Positions 46,120-56,874 of a stretch of 64,000 nt of DNA are shown one piece after another. Numbering within the stretch: the first letter of the stretch is position 1; each line of letters opens with the position of its first letter. Under the pieces are notes generated by a model. That model was not told the origin of the DNA. It ran no database searches and saw only the letters and a list, made by a program, of their open reading frames with translations. Origin of the DNA: Alteromonas halophila (GTDB lineage: Bacteria; Pseudomonadota; Gammaproteobacteria; Enterobacterales; Alteromonadaceae); NCBI RefSeq assembly GCF_014651815.1, contig NZ_BMXP01000001.1, positions 774,939 to 838,938 of the forward strand, given 5' to 3'. Made by a program: the position numbers and the translations under genes.

Positions 46120-46148
46120 AGCCGGCTGCACGTTTAATGCAGCCGGCT
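46120..46148. terminator. Long hairpin between nitroreductase and pyk
   Basis: AGCCGGCTGCA-cgtttaa-TGCAGCCGGCT, an 11-bp perfect stem, lies between two convergent genes. The minus side continues TGATTTATTAAC, so it probably terminates pyk and may act both ways. Confidence 0.8.
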
Positions 46149-46156
46149 ATTTCGAC

Positions 46157-47593
46157 CTAATCAACTTCAACTATTTTCATTGCATTGGTTGAACCGACGG
46201 TTTCCATTACGTCACCGTAGGTCATGATAAAGCTATCGCCGGATTCAACCAGCTCATGGGCTTTGAGTGCGTTGATAACATCATGTTTGAGCTGGCCTGG
46301 CTCACTGTTGATTGAATCAAAGTAAACCGGGGTTACGCCTCTGAACAGTGCCATAGAGTTAAGCGTCCCGGCATGCCGCGACAGCGCGATGATAGGCAGT
46401 GTGGTTGTAATACGAGACATCAGCTTAAGCGTGTTGCCACTTTCAGTTAACCCCACTATAGCTTTAATACTTGGCAGATGGTTTGCTGCATATACCGCAG
46501 ACAGTGCCATGGTTTCACTGGTGGTGGAGAACTGCTCATCCATGCGATGTTTGGATATTTTGATACTAGGATGCGTTTCCGCGCCTTCGCAAACCCGCGC
46601 CATGGCTTTTACGGTTTCAACCGGATACTTGCCCGCAGCTGTTTCAGCCGACAGCATCACTGCGTCAGTGCCATCTAATACTGCATTGGCGACGTCCATG
46701 ACTTCTGCCCGCGTTGGCATGGGGCTTTCAATCATCGATTCCATCATCTGCGTCGCTGTTATCACAACTTTATTGAGCTGACGGGAACGAGAGATAAGTT
46801 TTTTCTGTACACCGACAAGTTCAGCATCACCGATCTCGACCCCTAAATCTCCGCGCGCGACCATTACGGCATCAGAAGCTGAAATAATGTCGTCGATCGC
46901 CTGGTCAGACGCGACGGCTTCTGCCCGCTCTACCTTGGCGCAAATTTTTGCATAACAACCTGCCGCTTCGGCCAGTTCTCTGGCATAGTGAAGGTCATCA
47001 CCACTGCGAGGGAAAGACACAGCCAGGTAATCCACACCAATTTCTGCGGCAGTCTTTATATCTTCTTTGTCCTTTGGCGTCAGTGCTTCTGCGGATAACC
47101 CTCCACCGAGCCGGTTAATCCCTTTATTGTTTGACAGCTTTCCGCCTACCGTCACTTTTGTGTGAACCTCTCGTCCTTTCACACTTGATACTTCAAGCTG
47201 TATGCGGCCATCATCCAGCAACAGAATATCGCCGCTGCTAACATCATCCGGCAAGGCCTTGTAATCAATTCCTACGCGCTGCTGGTCGCCTTCCTCTTTG
47301 CCCAGCTCAGCATCCAGAATAAATGAGGCTCCGTGTTCAAGTGTTACCGCGTTGTCGGTAAAGCGTGCAACACGGATCTTTGGTCCCTGCAGATCGCCTA
47401 AAATCGCGACATATTTTCCGAGCTTTTGCGCCGCACTGCGCACACGCTTAGCGCGTTCGATATGATCCTGCGCCTGACCGTGGGAAAAGTTCATTCGTAC
47501 GACGTTGGCGCCAGCCGCCAGAATCGCTTCGATGTTTTCCTGTGAATCAGTGGCAGGGCCTAATGTGGCAAGAATTTTCGTTCTTCGGGTCAT
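46157..47593 (-). CDS. pykA: Pyruvate kinase
   Basis: Last step of glycolysis: phosphoenolpyruvate to pyruvate with ATP. 478 residues, starting [20 protein letters not shown]. The cation and substrate motifs include [21 protein letters not shown] and the [23 protein letters not shown] signature region. The divergence from PykF-type sequences and the HexR site upstream favour the PykA subtype. A perfect HexR palindrome lies 64 bases before the start. Confidence 0.95.
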   Translation of the reverse strand: MTRRTKILATLGPATDSQENIEAILAAGANVVRMNFSHGQAQDHIERAKRVRSAAQKLGKYVAILGDLQGPKIRVARFTDNAVTLEHGASFILDAELGKEEGDQQRVGIDYKALPDDVSSGDILLLDDGRIQLEVSSVKGREVHTKVTVGGKLSNNKGINRLGGGLSAEALTPKDKEDIKTAAEIGVDYLAVSFPRSGDDLHYARELAEAAGCYAKICAKVERAEAVASDQAIDDIISASDAVMVARGDLGVEIGDAELVGVQKKLISRSRQLNKVVITATQMMESMIESPMPTRAEVMDVANAVLDGTDAVMLSAETAAGKYPVETVKAMARVCEGAETHPSIKISKHRMDEQFSTTSETMALSAVYAANHLPSIKAIVGLTESGNTLKLMSRITTTLPIIALSRHAGTLNSMALFRGVTPVYFDSINSEPGQLKHDVINALKAHELVESGDSFIMTYGDVMETVGSTNAMKIVEVD

Positions 47594-47656
47594 ATTCTGT
47601 CGTTATCCTTTGGATGATCAGCAAATGATGTCGCCTGTATTAAGACGAGCGATTTT

Positions 47657-47671
47657 TGTAATTTTATTACA
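47657..47671. promoter_or_regulatory. HexR operator upstream of pykA
   Basis: TGTAATTTTATTACA is a perfect match to the HexR consensus palindrome (TGTAATwwwATTACA) as I recall it. It lies 64 bases upstream of pykA and close to hexR itself. A looser copy (AGTAAAATTTGACA) follows at about 47680-47693. Confidence 0.85.
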
Positions 47672-47759
47672 GAATACTAGTAAAATTTGACAAAAATGTG
47701 AATGAAAGTCGGCGTATTTACGACTGTTCCTACCAGTTTAGTGTAAAAGCTGGCCCTTT

Positions 47760-47799
47760 GCCTGCAAGAGTACATGTAAGATCACATGCAAAAGCAGGC
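47760..47799. other. Nested hairpin between hexR and pykA
   Basis: GCCTGC (47760-47765) pairs with GCAGGC (47794-47799), with an inner CATGT-aagatc-ACATG. It follows the hexR stop region on the minus strand but has no T-run; possibly a transcript end or processing signal. Confidence 0.45.
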
Positions 47800-47834
47800 G
47801 ACGGGGCCGCGAGTAAAAGCAAACAGACGGCGTT

Positions 47835-48686
47835 TTATTCGTTGCGTTTTTCATAGCGCGAGCCACGTAACGTGTCTTTTACCCGCTTCAGGTTTTCCCG
47901 GAATTTATTGCCCCGGCGCAGCGTAAAACCGGTTGCCAGTACATCGATGAGAGTCAGTTGCGCAATGCGTGATGCCATGGGCATGTACATATCGGTATCT
48001 TCAGGTACTTCCAGTGACAACACGTATGTGCACTCATTGGCAAGCGGGCTGTCTTTAGAAGTAATACCCACAACAATCGCATCATTCATGCGGGCAATTT
48101 GCGCGATCTCCACTAAACTTTTAGTACGGCCTGTGTGGGATATCAGTACCACCACATCCCCCTCGGAAGAATTCATACAACTCATTCGCTGCATCAGAAT
48201 ATCTTCGAAGTAAACAACCGGCACATTGAAGCGAAAAAACTTGTTCAGAGCGTCATGAGCAACAGACGCTGACGCGCCCAGTCCAAAAAAGGAAATCTTC
48301 TGTGCCTGTGTCAGCAGGTCAACAACGCGGTTCACGACCTGAATATCAACTGACTGACGGGCCACCTCGAGTGACGCCATGGTAGATTCAAAAATTTTAG
48401 TCGTATATTCCTCCGGACCGTCGCTTTCATCGACATGCCGGTTAACGTATGGCGTACCGTTCGCCAGACTCTGTGCCAGATGCAGTTTAAAGTCGGGGAA
48501 GCCTTTGGTATCCAGGCGACGGCAGAAGCGGTTGACGGTCGGCTCGCTGACATCCGACATCCTTGCCAGAGTTGCTATACTCGAATGGATGGCGGATTGC
48601 GGGTTAGCAAGAATAATATCCGCCACTTTTTTTTCCGATTTACTGAATGCGGCTCTGCTCTGGGTTATTTTTTCTAGTATATTCAT
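47835..48686 (-). CDS. hexR: Transcriptional regulator HexR
   Basis: RpiR-family repressor/activator of central carbon genes, 283 residues. The N-terminal winged helix-turn-helix (about 1-77) contains IATLARMSDVSEPTVNRFCRRL. The SIS domain (about 115-260) senses the Entner-Doudoroff intermediate KDPG in studied relatives, with SFFGLGASASVAHDA and VLISHTGRTKSLVE visible. It is divergent from the zwf operon, and matching operators lie at pykA, zwf and gapA. Confidence 0.95.
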   Translation of the reverse strand: MNILEKITQSRAAFSKSEKKVADIILANPQSAIHSSIATLARMSDVSEPTVNRFCRRLDTKGFPDFKLHLAQSLANGTPYVNRHVDESDGPEEYTTKIFESTMASLEVARQSVDIQVVNRVVDLLTQAQKISFFGLGASASVAHDALNKFFRFNVPVVYFEDILMQRMSCMNSSEGDVVVLISHTGRTKSLVEIAQIARMNDAIVVGITSKDSPLANECTYVLSLEVPEDTDMYMPMASRIAQLTLIDVLATGFTLRRGNKFRENLKRVKDTLRGSRYEKRNE

Positions 48687-48768
48687 ACAGATGATGCGAC
48701 TCGTCAGAAGGAGGTTGATTGTTTACTCAGGGGTATACTATCGAATGTGAAACTTCTGACAAGAAAAA

Positions 48769-48783
48769 TGTAATTTTTTGACA
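48769..48783. promoter_or_regulatory. Possible second HexR half-site in the hexR-zwf gap
   Basis: TGTAATTTTTTGACA matches the left arm of the HexR palindrome and part of the right (two mismatches). It lies between hexR and zwf and could allow autoregulation or cooperative binding. Confidence 0.5.
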
Positions 48784-48849
48784 GTTCTAAGTGTAACTTT
48801 CACTGGTGTTTTATCGTACAAGCGCATATACCACCTTGGTTGCATAAGT

Positions 48850-48864
48850 TGTAATTTTACTACA
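48850..48864. promoter_or_regulatory. HexR operator upstream of zwf
   Basis: TGTAATTTTACTACA differs from the palindrome by one base. It lies about 90 bases before zwf and overlaps a TTGCAT element (48839-48844), consistent with repression of the zwf operon. Confidence 0.8.
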
Positions 48865-48955
48865 TTTTGTGTTATCACTAAGTAAATCTTGTCCTGGTAT
48901 TAGCGGTGGCGTGGTTGCCAAGCGATATATCAGCGTAGCAAAAAGGTCGACAAAT

Positions 48956-50449
48956 ATGGTTTTGGATACATCCTACGAGCCTTGTGATTTGGTGCTTTTT
49001 GGCACCCAGGGCGATCTGTCACGACGGAAGTTATTGCCTTCGCTTTACCAATTAGAAAAAGCCGAGCTGATTCACGCAGACACAAAAATTATTGGTGTTG
49101 CCAGACAATCAATGACGCTCGAAGATTATGTAGACGAAGTCAGGGCAAACATCATTAAATTTTCTGGTGAAGAAATTTGCGAGAAAACCTGGCAACAGTT
49201 TAGTGAGCGGCTCGACTACGTCTGTGTCGATATGAAAGACATGAACAGCTATCAGACGTTCAAGGAACATGTCGACCCCAGTCGCATCATGGTCTGTTAT
49301 CTGGCAACGCCGCCTGCTATTTACGGTGATATTTGCCGCGGCCTGAATGGCTGCAACATTATTGATGAAAGTGTCCGTGTGGTACTGGAAAAGCCCATCG
49401 GCCATGATCTCGAATCGTCCAAAGTGATCAATGACCAGGTCGCAGAATTCTTTGAAGAGCGCCAGATTTACCGTATTGACCATTACCTGGGCAAGGAAAC
49501 GGTGCTTAACCTGATTGCGCTGCGCTTTGCCAACTCTATTTTTGCGACCAACTGGGATCATAACTGTATCGATCATGTACAAATCAGCGTGGCTGAGTCG
49601 GTCGGCATTGAAGGGCGCTGGGGTTACTTTGATGACGCCGGTCAGATGCGCGACATGGTGCAAAATCACCTGCTGCAAATTCTCAGCCTGGTGGCAATGG
49701 AACCGCCTACAACACTGGATGCAGACAGTATCCGTGATGAAAAGCTTAAAGTGCTTAAGGCGCTGCGTCCTATAAACGCCAGCAATGTGGCCGATACGAC
49801 CGTGCGCGGGCAGTACACGTCCGGCTTCGTGAAAGGAAATGAAGTACCCGGCTATCTCGAAGAAGACGACGCTAACACGCAAAGTCAGACGGAAACGTTT
49901 GTGGCGATTAAAGCCGAAATCGATAACTGGCGCTGGGCCGGCGTTCCGTTTTATCTGCGTACTGGTAAGCGCATGCCCACTAAAGTCAGTGAGGTAGTGA
50001 TCTACTTCAAGCGTCAGCCACACAATATGTTTGGCGACAGCTTCAAGAGCCTGCCACCCAACAAGCTGGTCATCCGCTTACAGCCTGACGAAGGTGTTGA
50101 AATCACCGTCATGAATAAAGTACCGGGCCTGACCAGTTCAGGTTCGATGGATTTGCAAAAGTCCAAACTCAACCTGAGCTTTTCAGAAGCGTTTGCCGAT
50201 GAGCACATTCCTGACGCCTACGAAAAGTTACTGCTTGAAGTCATGCTGGGTAATCAGGCGTTATTCGTGCGTCGTGATGAGGTCGAGCAGGCATGGCGCT
50301 GGGTAGATTCGATTCTGGAAGCATGGAGAAGTTCCAGTGAGCCACCTGAGCCTTATCAGGCAGGAACATGGGGACCCGTGTACTCCATTGGGTTGTTAGC
50401 GCGGGAAAACCGCAGCTGGTACGAAAGTAAACAGAGTAAAAAGAAATAG
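48956..50449 (+). CDS. zwf: Glucose-6-phosphate 1-dehydrogenase
   Basis: Oxidises glucose-6-phosphate with NADP+. The true start is the ATG at 48956, with AAGG upstream, giving VLDTSYEPCDLVLFGTQGDLSRRKLLP; an open frame 29 codons longer is not conserved. The cofactor motif GTQGDLSRRK and substrate motif RIDHYLGKE are present. The length of 497 residues is normal. It heads the zwf-pgl-edd-glk-eda operon and starts one base before pgl ends the gap (ATG at 50451). Confidence 0.96.
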   Translation: MVLDTSYEPCDLVLFGTQGDLSRRKLLPSLYQLEKAELIHADTKIIGVARQSMTLEDYVDEVRANIIKFSGEEICEKTWQQFSERLDYVCVDMKDMNSYQTFKEHVDPSRIMVCYLATPPAIYGDICRGLNGCNIIDESVRVVLEKPIGHDLESSKVINDQVAEFFEERQIYRIDHYLGKETVLNLIALRFANSIFATNWDHNCIDHVQISVAESVGIEGRWGYFDDAGQMRDMVQNHLLQILSLVAMEPPTTLDADSIRDEKLKVLKALRPINASNVADTTVRGQYTSGFVKGNEVPGYLEEDDANTQSQTETFVAIKAEIDNWRWAGVPFYLRTGKRMPTKVSEVVIYFKRQPHNMFGDSFKSLPPNKLVIRLQPDEGVEITVMNKVPGLTSSGSMDLQKSKLNLSFSEAFADEHIPDAYEKLLLEVMLGNQALFVRRDEVEQAWRWVDSILEAWRSSSEPPEPYQAGTWGPVYSIGLLARENRSWYESKQSKKK

Positions 50450-50450
50450 T

Positions 50451-51143
50451 ATGGCATTGACGATTGAATCTTTTGATAACGCACAGACGCTCACCCGCGA
50501 ATTTGCAGCTAAACTCGCCGACATTCTCGAAACCGGTATTGAGGCGCGCGGGCGTGCTTCGCTCGTTGTCAGTGGCGGCCGTACACCACTGGCATTGTTT
50601 GAAGCGCTGAGCCAAAAGGATCTGGACTGGTCATGTGTGGACATCACACTGGCGGATGAGCGCTGGGTTGATGAGTCTGATGACGCCAGTAATACCCAGC
50701 TGGTTAAGCAAAACCTGCTGGTGAATAACGCCGCGGCTGCTCGCTTTATTCCTCTGAAGTCTGCACATGATGATGCAGCCGAGGGCGTGAATGATGCCGA
50801 AGCGGGTGTGGCCAGCATGTCGCAACCTTTCGATGCTTTAATACTGGGCATGGGCGAAGACGGGCATACAGCGTCATTATTCCCTTGCTCAACACAGATT
50901 AACGATGGCCTGGATATGAGCAGCGGTAAAACCTGTATCGCTGTCACACCAACGACCGCACCGCATCAACGCATTTCGCTTACCTTGCCGGCCATTCTGA
51001 ACAGCCGGAACATTTTCTTGCACCTCACCGGTGAAAAGAAAAAACAGGTGCTTAACGATGCCCTTGATGGGGCGGCCGAAGTGCAAAAGCCTGTTACTGC
51101 CGTGGTTAACCGGGCACCGGTAACCCTGATGTGGGCGCCATAG
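50451..51143 (+). CDS. pgl: 6-phosphogluconolactonase
   Basis: Hydrolyses 6-phosphogluconolactone. 230 residues of the DevB/SOL type, with the opening VSGGRTPLALFEAL, ITLADERWVDESD and the GMGEDGHTASLFP motif that carries catalytic residues. It starts one base after the zwf stop and ends nine bases before edd, so translation is closely linked. Confidence 0.95.
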   Translation: MALTIESFDNAQTLTREFAAKLADILETGIEARGRASLVVSGGRTPLALFEALSQKDLDWSCVDITLADERWVDESDDASNTQLVKQNLLVNNAAAARFIPLKSAHDDAAEGVNDAEAGVASMSQPFDALILGMGEDGHTASLFPCSTQINDGLDMSSGKTCIAVTPTTAPHQRISLTLPAILNSRNIFLHLTGEKKKQVLNDALDGAAEVQKPVTAVVNRAPVTLMWAP

Positions 51144-51152
51144 GAGAACGTA

Positions 51153-52985
51153 ATGAATTCACAGTTAGACGATGTAACGCAACGAATAATCGAACGCAGT
51201 AAGAAGACCCGCCAGGAGTACCTTGATAAAATCAACAAGGCACGCCGTGAAGGGCCGCACCGCGGTGTACTATCCTGTGGCAACCTGGCACACGGTTTTG
51301 CTGCCTGTGGCTCAGCAGAAAAGTCAGACCTGCGCTCAATGACCAAAGCCAATGTGGCCATTGTTTCCTCGTATAACGACATGTTGTCAGCGCACCAGCC
51401 GTACCACAATTACCCGGAAATCATTAAAGATGCGGTCAAGCAGGTTGGCAGTGTTGCTCAGTTTGCCGGTGGTGTACCGGCGATGTGTGACGGTGTTACG
51501 CAAGGTCAGACCGGTATGGACTTAAGTCTGATGAGCCGCGATACAATTGCACTGGCTTCAGCCGTGGCACTGTCTCACAATATGTTCGACTCGGCGCTGA
51601 TGATGGGTATTTGCGACAAGATCGTACCGGGACTACTGATGGGTTCACTCAGCTTTGGCCATCTGCCGACCATATTTGTCCCTGCCGGTCCAATGCCATC
51701 TGGCTTACCAAATAAGGAAAAAGCACGGGTTCGTCAGGCCTACGCCGAAGGGAAAGTTGGCCGCAAAGAATTACTTGATGCCGAATCTGAGTCTTACCAT
51801 TCGCCGGGCACCTGTACATTCTATGGCACTGCCAACTCGAACCAGCTGGTTGTTGAAATGATGGGGCTCCATCTGCCAGGCGCTTCCTTTGTTAATCCGG
51901 ACACGCCGCTGCGGGAAGCCTTAACGCGCGCTGCTGCTGTACAGGCGACGCGCCTGACCGATCTGGGCACAGAATACACGCCAATTGGTGAAGTAATTGA
52001 TGCCAAGGCACTGGTGAACGGGCTTGTGGGCTTGCTGGCAACAGGGGGCTCGACAAACCATACGATGCACCTGATTGCCGTTGCACGATCGGCCGGCTAC
52101 ATCATTAACTGGGACGATTTCTCAGAGATTTCAAATGCAGTGCCGCTGCTGACCCGCATTTATCCAAATGGCTCGGCAGACATCAACCATTTCACTGCTG
52201 CTGGCGGCATGGCATTACTTATTAAGCAACTACTGGACGCAGGTTTACTGCACAACGATGTTAAAACCATTGTCGGGGACGGACTCGACAAGTATACCAA
52301 AGAGCCGATGCTGGATGACGGTGAACTGGTGTGGAGAGACGGGGCGACCGAATCGCTGGATAAAGAAGTGCTGGCACCGGTTTCAACGCCGTTTAAACCA
52401 GATGGTGGCTTAAGTGTGCTTAACGGAAACCTGGGGCGCTCGGTGATTAAGACGTCTGCGCTGCGCACACCACACATTCATATCAAAGCGCCGGCCGTGG
52501 TGTTTGAAGATCAGTTTGAGCTGGATGACGCATTTAAAGCTGGCAAGCTTGATCGCGACTGTGTTGTCGTTGTGCGCTTCCAGGGACCTTCTGCCATTGG
52601 TATGCCAGAGTTGCACCGTCTTACGCCACCGCTTGGTGTGCTGCAAGACCGTGGCTACAACGTCGCGCTGGTTACTGACGGACGTATGTCCGGCGCCTCC
52701 GGTAAAGTGCCGGCTGCCATCCACGTGACCCCGGAAGCGTATAACGGTGGCCTGCTGGCGAAAGTCCAGGAAGGCGATATGATCGAACTAAACACCGAAA
52801 CAAACTCACTGACGCTGTGCGTAGATGAACAGGAACTGGAAGCCCGGGTCCCCCGCGAGGCCGACATTGAGCATCACCATCAGGGCATGGGCCGTGAGAT
52901 GTTTGCCGGGATGCGTGCAATTCTGACCGGTGCCGAAGAGGGAGCATGTTCACTGTTCTACACCCAGGAGCAGGCATATGACTGA
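51153..52985 (+). CDS. edd: Phosphogluconate dehydratase
   Basis: First enzyme specific to the Entner-Doudoroff pathway: 6-phosphogluconate to KDPG, using a 4Fe-4S cluster. 610 residues of the IlvD/Edd family. [18 protein letters not shown] contains one cluster cysteine; [12 protein letters not shown] and [18 protein letters not shown] are also typical. The end overlaps glk by eight bases. Confidence 0.96.
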   Translation: MNSQLDDVTQRIIERSKKTRQEYLDKINKARREGPHRGVLSCGNLAHGFAACGSAEKSDLRSMTKANVAIVSSYNDMLSAHQPYHNYPEIIKDAVKQVGSVAQFAGGVPAMCDGVTQGQTGMDLSLMSRDTIALASAVALSHNMFDSALMMGICDKIVPGLLMGSLSFGHLPTIFVPAGPMPSGLPNKEKARVRQAYAEGKVGRKELLDAESESYHSPGTCTFYGTANSNQLVVEMMGLHLPGASFVNPDTPLREALTRAAAVQATRLTDLGTEYTPIGEVIDAKALVNGLVGLLATGGSTNHTMHLIAVARSAGYIINWDDFSEISNAVPLLTRIYPNGSADINHFTAAGGMALLIKQLLDAGLLHNDVKTIVGDGLDKYTKEPMLDDGELVWRDGATESLDKEVLAPVSTPFKPDGGLSVLNGNLGRSVIKTSALRTPHIHIKAPAVVFEDQFELDDAFKAGKLDRDCVVVVRFQGPSAIGMPELHRLTPPLGVLQDRGYNVALVTDGRMSGASGKVPAAIHVTPEAYNGGLLAKVQEGDMIELNTETNSLTLCVDEQELEARVPREADIEHHHQGMGREMFAGMRAILTGAEEGACSLFYTQEQAYD

Positions 52986-53931
52986 TAAGTTCGTCGCAGA
53001 TGTCGGCGGCACCAATATACGGCTGTCCCGGGTGACGGAGTCCGGCGTAGCTGATATTAAAAAATACATGTGTAAGGATTTCGCCAGTATCGATCTGGCG
53101 ATCCTGGAGTATTTTAAAGATATGCCGTCTACGACGTTTGTCAGTGGCTGTATCGCGATTGCCTGCCCAGTGCTGGGCGATCAGGTTGTAATGACCAATC
53201 ACAGCTGGGCATTTTCTCAGGCTGCATTAAAAAGTCAGCTGAAACTGGATAACCTGTTTGTCATTAATGATTTTACGGCAGTGGCACATTCGCTGCCGGT
53301 ATTAAGCAGCGAGCAGGTCATTCAGATAGGAGAAGGCACGGCAAAAGAAACGGGCAATAAAGCAGTATTCGGCCCGGGCACTGGGTTAGGTGTAGAGCAC
53401 ATTACCTGTGTTGAGTCTGAGTGGGTGACCATCGACGGCGAGGGTGGCCATATTGATTTTGCCCCCGTAGACGAGACCGACGTGGTTATCTGGCGCTATC
53501 TGCAGAATAATTTTGGCCGAGCATCTGCAGAAGAAGTCATGTCTGGCCGTGGGATAATGAATATCTACCGGGCACTGACTGCCCATTACCAGAAGACCGC
53601 CGAGTTTGACGACCCGGCGCAGGTGACAGAAGCTGCGCTGGACGGCAGCTGTGATATCTGCACCTCTACACTGACGCAATTTTGCCGGATCATGGGCAGC
53701 TTTGCCGGCAACATTGCGCTTAATGCGGCAACCACTGGCGGCGTCTTTATCGGCGGTGGTATTGCCAGCCGTTTTCCTGAGTTTTTACGTAACAGCGATT
53801 TCCGCGCCCGGTTTGAAGCCAAGGGTCAGATGAAGCATTACGTGAAAGACATACCAACTTATCTTATCGCTGAGCCTGACCATGGGTTGTTAGGTGCGGC
53901 AGCTTATCTTCAACAACAGACAGCGAGCTAG
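52978..53931 (+). CDS. glk: Glucokinase
   Basis: Phosphorylates glucose with ATP, 317 residues. The start at 52978 has AGGAG within the end of edd and gives [19 protein letters not shown], the expected opening; a longer frame into edd is not conserved. [13 protein letters not shown] and [10 protein letters not shown] are typical of the bacterial glucokinase (Glk/HxK class) fold. Its placement inside the operon supplies glucose-6-phosphate directly to zwf. Confidence 0.95.
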   Translation: MTDKFVADVGGTNIRLSRVTESGVADIKKYMCKDFASIDLAILEYFKDMPSTTFVSGCIAIACPVLGDQVVMTNHSWAFSQAALKSQLKLDNLFVINDFTAVAHSLPVLSSEQVIQIGEGTAKETGNKAVFGPGTGLGVEHITCVESEWVTIDGEGGHIDFAPVDETDVVIWRYLQNNFGRASAEEVMSGRGIMNIYRALTAHYQKTAEFDDPAQVTEAALDGSCDICTSTLTQFCRIMGSFAGNIALNAATTGGVFIGGGIASRFPEFLRNSDFRARFEAKGQMKHYVKDIPTYLIAEPDHGLLGAAAYLQQQTAS

Positions 53932-53934
53932 TTT

Positions 53935-54582
53935 ATGACAATGAAATGGAATGTATCCCCAGCGGAGATTTTTGATGCCGGCCCAGTCGTCCCTGTGCTG
54001 GTTATTCATGACGTAGCGCACGCTGTTCCTCTTGCTAAGGCATTAATGGCCGGCGGGATCCGGGTGTTGGAAGTGACCCTGCGTACACCGGCAGCGATGG
54101 ATGTGATACGCGAAATTGCCCAGCAGGTCCCCGATGCACTGGTGGGTGCGGGCACTGTTACTAATGCTCAGCAGTTAAAAGAAGTGGCGCAGGCCGGTGC
54201 AAAGTTTGCAATTAGTCCGGGTATGACCGCAGATTTGCTGATTGCTGGCCGTGACAGCGAAATCCCGCTTATTCCGGGTATTTCCTCTACGTCTGACCTG
54301 ATGAAAGGTAAAGATGCAGGCTACACGTATATGAAGTTTTTCCCTGCGGAAGCGTCGGGCGGTGTGAAAGCCATTAAATCAATCAGTGGCCCGTTCCCGG
54401 ACATTCGTTTCTGTCCAACAGGAGGCATTGGTCCAGACAACTATCAGGCCTACCTTGCACTGCCGAATGTATGCTGTGTAGGCGGCTCCTGGGTTGCACC
54501 AGATGACGCAGTTAAGAACGAAGACTGGGATAAAATCACGCAATTAGCGAAAGATGCGGTAGCGGGTGCAACGCGCTCATAG
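53935..54582 (+). CDS. eda: KHG/KDPG aldolase
   Basis: Cleaves KDPG into pyruvate and glyceraldehyde-3-phosphate. 215 residues of the class I aldolase barrel. The Schiff-base lysine sits in [12 protein letters not shown], the catalytic glutamate in [12 protein letters not shown], and [11 protein letters not shown] and [12 protein letters not shown] complete the family pattern. It ends the operon and is followed by a strong terminator. Confidence 0.96.
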   Translation: MTMKWNVSPAEIFDAGPVVPVLVIHDVAHAVPLAKALMAGGIRVLEVTLRTPAAMDVIREIAQQVPDALVGAGTVTNAQQLKEVAQAGAKFAISPGMTADLLIAGRDSEIPLIPGISSTSDLMKGKDAGYTYMKFFPAEASGGVKAIKSISGPFPDIRFCPTGGIGPDNYQAYLALPNVCCVGGSWVAPDDAVKNEDWDKITQLAKDAVAGATRS

Positions 54583-54596
54583 TCAGCTCAGATGAG

Positions 54597-54633
54597 AAAA
54601 GCCGTGGCAGTGAATACTGACCACGGCTTTTTT
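54597..54633 (+). terminator. Rho-independent terminator after eda
   Basis: AAAAGCCGTGG with an inner CAGT-gaat-ACTG, then CCACGGCTTTTTT. Strong stem with a T-run. Confidence 0.93.
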
Positions 54634-54651
54634 ATGTCTGTTTACAGGCCG

Positions 54652-54675
54652 GAAAAGGGCTGATAAGCCCTTTTC
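54652..54675 (-). terminator. Terminator of the mutarotase gene
   Basis: GAAAAGGGCT-gata-AGCCCTTTTC directly follows the stop of the minus-strand mutarotase gene. Confidence 0.8.
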
Positions 54676-55529
54676 TAGTGCAATGGCTCAATGGTTTGTG
54701 TGAGGCTGTGTGACGCACCAGCGGCCAATGTATGTCCTTTGGTGACGGCGGTTTCAATACAGATCATATGCACAAAACCAAACGCATCCATATCCGTGAT
54801 TGAGGCAGCACCCTGCCAGGGCGTCCAGACAACCACCGAGTCATTGTTCGCGTGATGCACAGCTGTAAAGGGCGACGCGTCGATATTGACCGTTACTGTT
54901 TTATCACTGCCACTGTGAATGCGGTCGACTTCACCTTCAATCAGATACGGCGAGGGAGCGGGCTTCACAGCCCAGTTATCATTTTTGTCGGTATAGTCGC
55001 TTTCAATACCAGTAATGCTGGTATGATGAATGTCAGGCACGTAAAAATAACTGTGCAGAGCGGCATTAAACGTGAACGGCGCGACACCTGTATTGGTGGT
55101 CGTCAGCGAGATAGTCAGGCTGCGCCCTACGGTCACGGTAAGTTGCACGTCACTGTCGTGTTCAAAGCCATCGGCACGGGTAAATGCGGGGCACAGAACG
55201 ATGCGTGTGCCTTCGGGCGACGCTTCGCTCTGTGCGATTTTCCACATCTGACTACGCAGGAAGCCATGCGAGGGCAGGGCACCTTTATCTCGTCCGTGAT
55301 CGTCACTAAACCATGGCCAGCACACCGGCACACCACCGCGAATAGGCTTTTTGCCATCCATGTGCGCATGCGGACTTAGCCATAATCTTTCGGTATTATC
55401 AGATTTAGGAATAAAAGACACCACATGGCCGCCGTACAGGCTGATGCGCGCGGTAGCATGGTCGTTGTCGACCTCTATAAATGAAATCCCTGATGTGTCA
55501 TCAAGGGTAATACCACTGGCGAGTGTCAT
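54675..55529 (-). CDS. D-hexose-6-phosphate mutarotase (YeaD family)
   Basis: Aldose-1-epimerase-like enzyme of 284 residues that interconverts anomers of hexose-6-phosphates. RISLYGGHVVSFIP, IRGGVPVCWPWF and the HSYFYVPDI segment with catalytic-region histidine are typical of the YeaD group. It lies between the Entner-Doudoroff operon and gapA, convergent with eda, so it likely serves the same sugar phosphates. Confidence 0.9.
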   Translation of the reverse strand: MTLASGITLDDTSGISFIEVDNDHATARISLYGGHVVSFIPKSDNTERLWLSPHAHMDGKKPIRGGVPVCWPWFSDDHGRDKGALPSHGFLRSQMWKIAQSEASPEGTRIVLCPAFTRADGFEHDSDVQLTVTVGRSLTISLTTTNTGVAPFTFNAALHSYFYVPDIHHTSITGIESDYTDKNDNWAVKPAPSPYLIEGEVDRIHSGSDKTVTVNIDASPFTAVHHANNDSVVVWTPWQGAASITDMDAFGFVHMICIETAVTKGHTLAAGASHSLTQTIEPLH

Positions 55530-55582
55530 TCTTCCTCCCTGTGTCGAATTACACTATCGACATTGTGCACCCAAAACAAAAA

Positions 55583-55611
55583 AGGTGCGATAAAAATCGC
55601 ACCTGTTTTTT
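55583..55611. terminator. Terminator between gapA and the mutarotase gene
   Basis: AGGTGCGAT-aaaa-ATCGCACCT is flanked by A-rich and T-rich runs on both sides; it follows the gapA stop on the minus strand. Confidence 0.9.
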
Positions 55612-55649
55612 ACTGTTTAGAAGACAATTACTGCAAGTCGCTGCAATTG

Positions 55650-56675
<1,026 letters not shown>

Positions 56676-56727
56676 TTACGTAAAGTATGGATCAAAATGG
56701 CATACTAAGCAAAGTAAAACGTATAAA

Positions 56728-56742
56728 TGTTGCAAAATTACA
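56728..56742. promoter_or_regulatory. Possible HexR operator upstream of gapA
   Basis: TGTTGCAAAATTACA; read on the minus strand it is TGTAATTTTGCAACA, with a perfect left arm and three mismatches to the palindrome. gapA is a known HexR target in related genera. Confidence 0.6.
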
Positions 56743-56874
56743 AAACAGCGGGTTATGCAAACGTATTCAGTTTCCCCAACCACGCTCTTCTACAATAATG
56801 TTAAAAAATTGTATGTACGCGGATTGAACAACGTTATTTAACGTGCATCCATCAAGACACAGGAACACTTCCAA

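Noticed and set aside
48708-48714. Perfect AAGGAGG in the hexR-zwf gap, with a possible TTG micro-ORF of 19 codons
   Set aside because: No conserved peptide or attenuator structure is evident and the zwf start lies about 240 bases on; too speculative without comparison.
49109-50023. 304-residue open frame opposite zwf
   Set aside because: Antisense to a well-conserved gene with no signal of its own.
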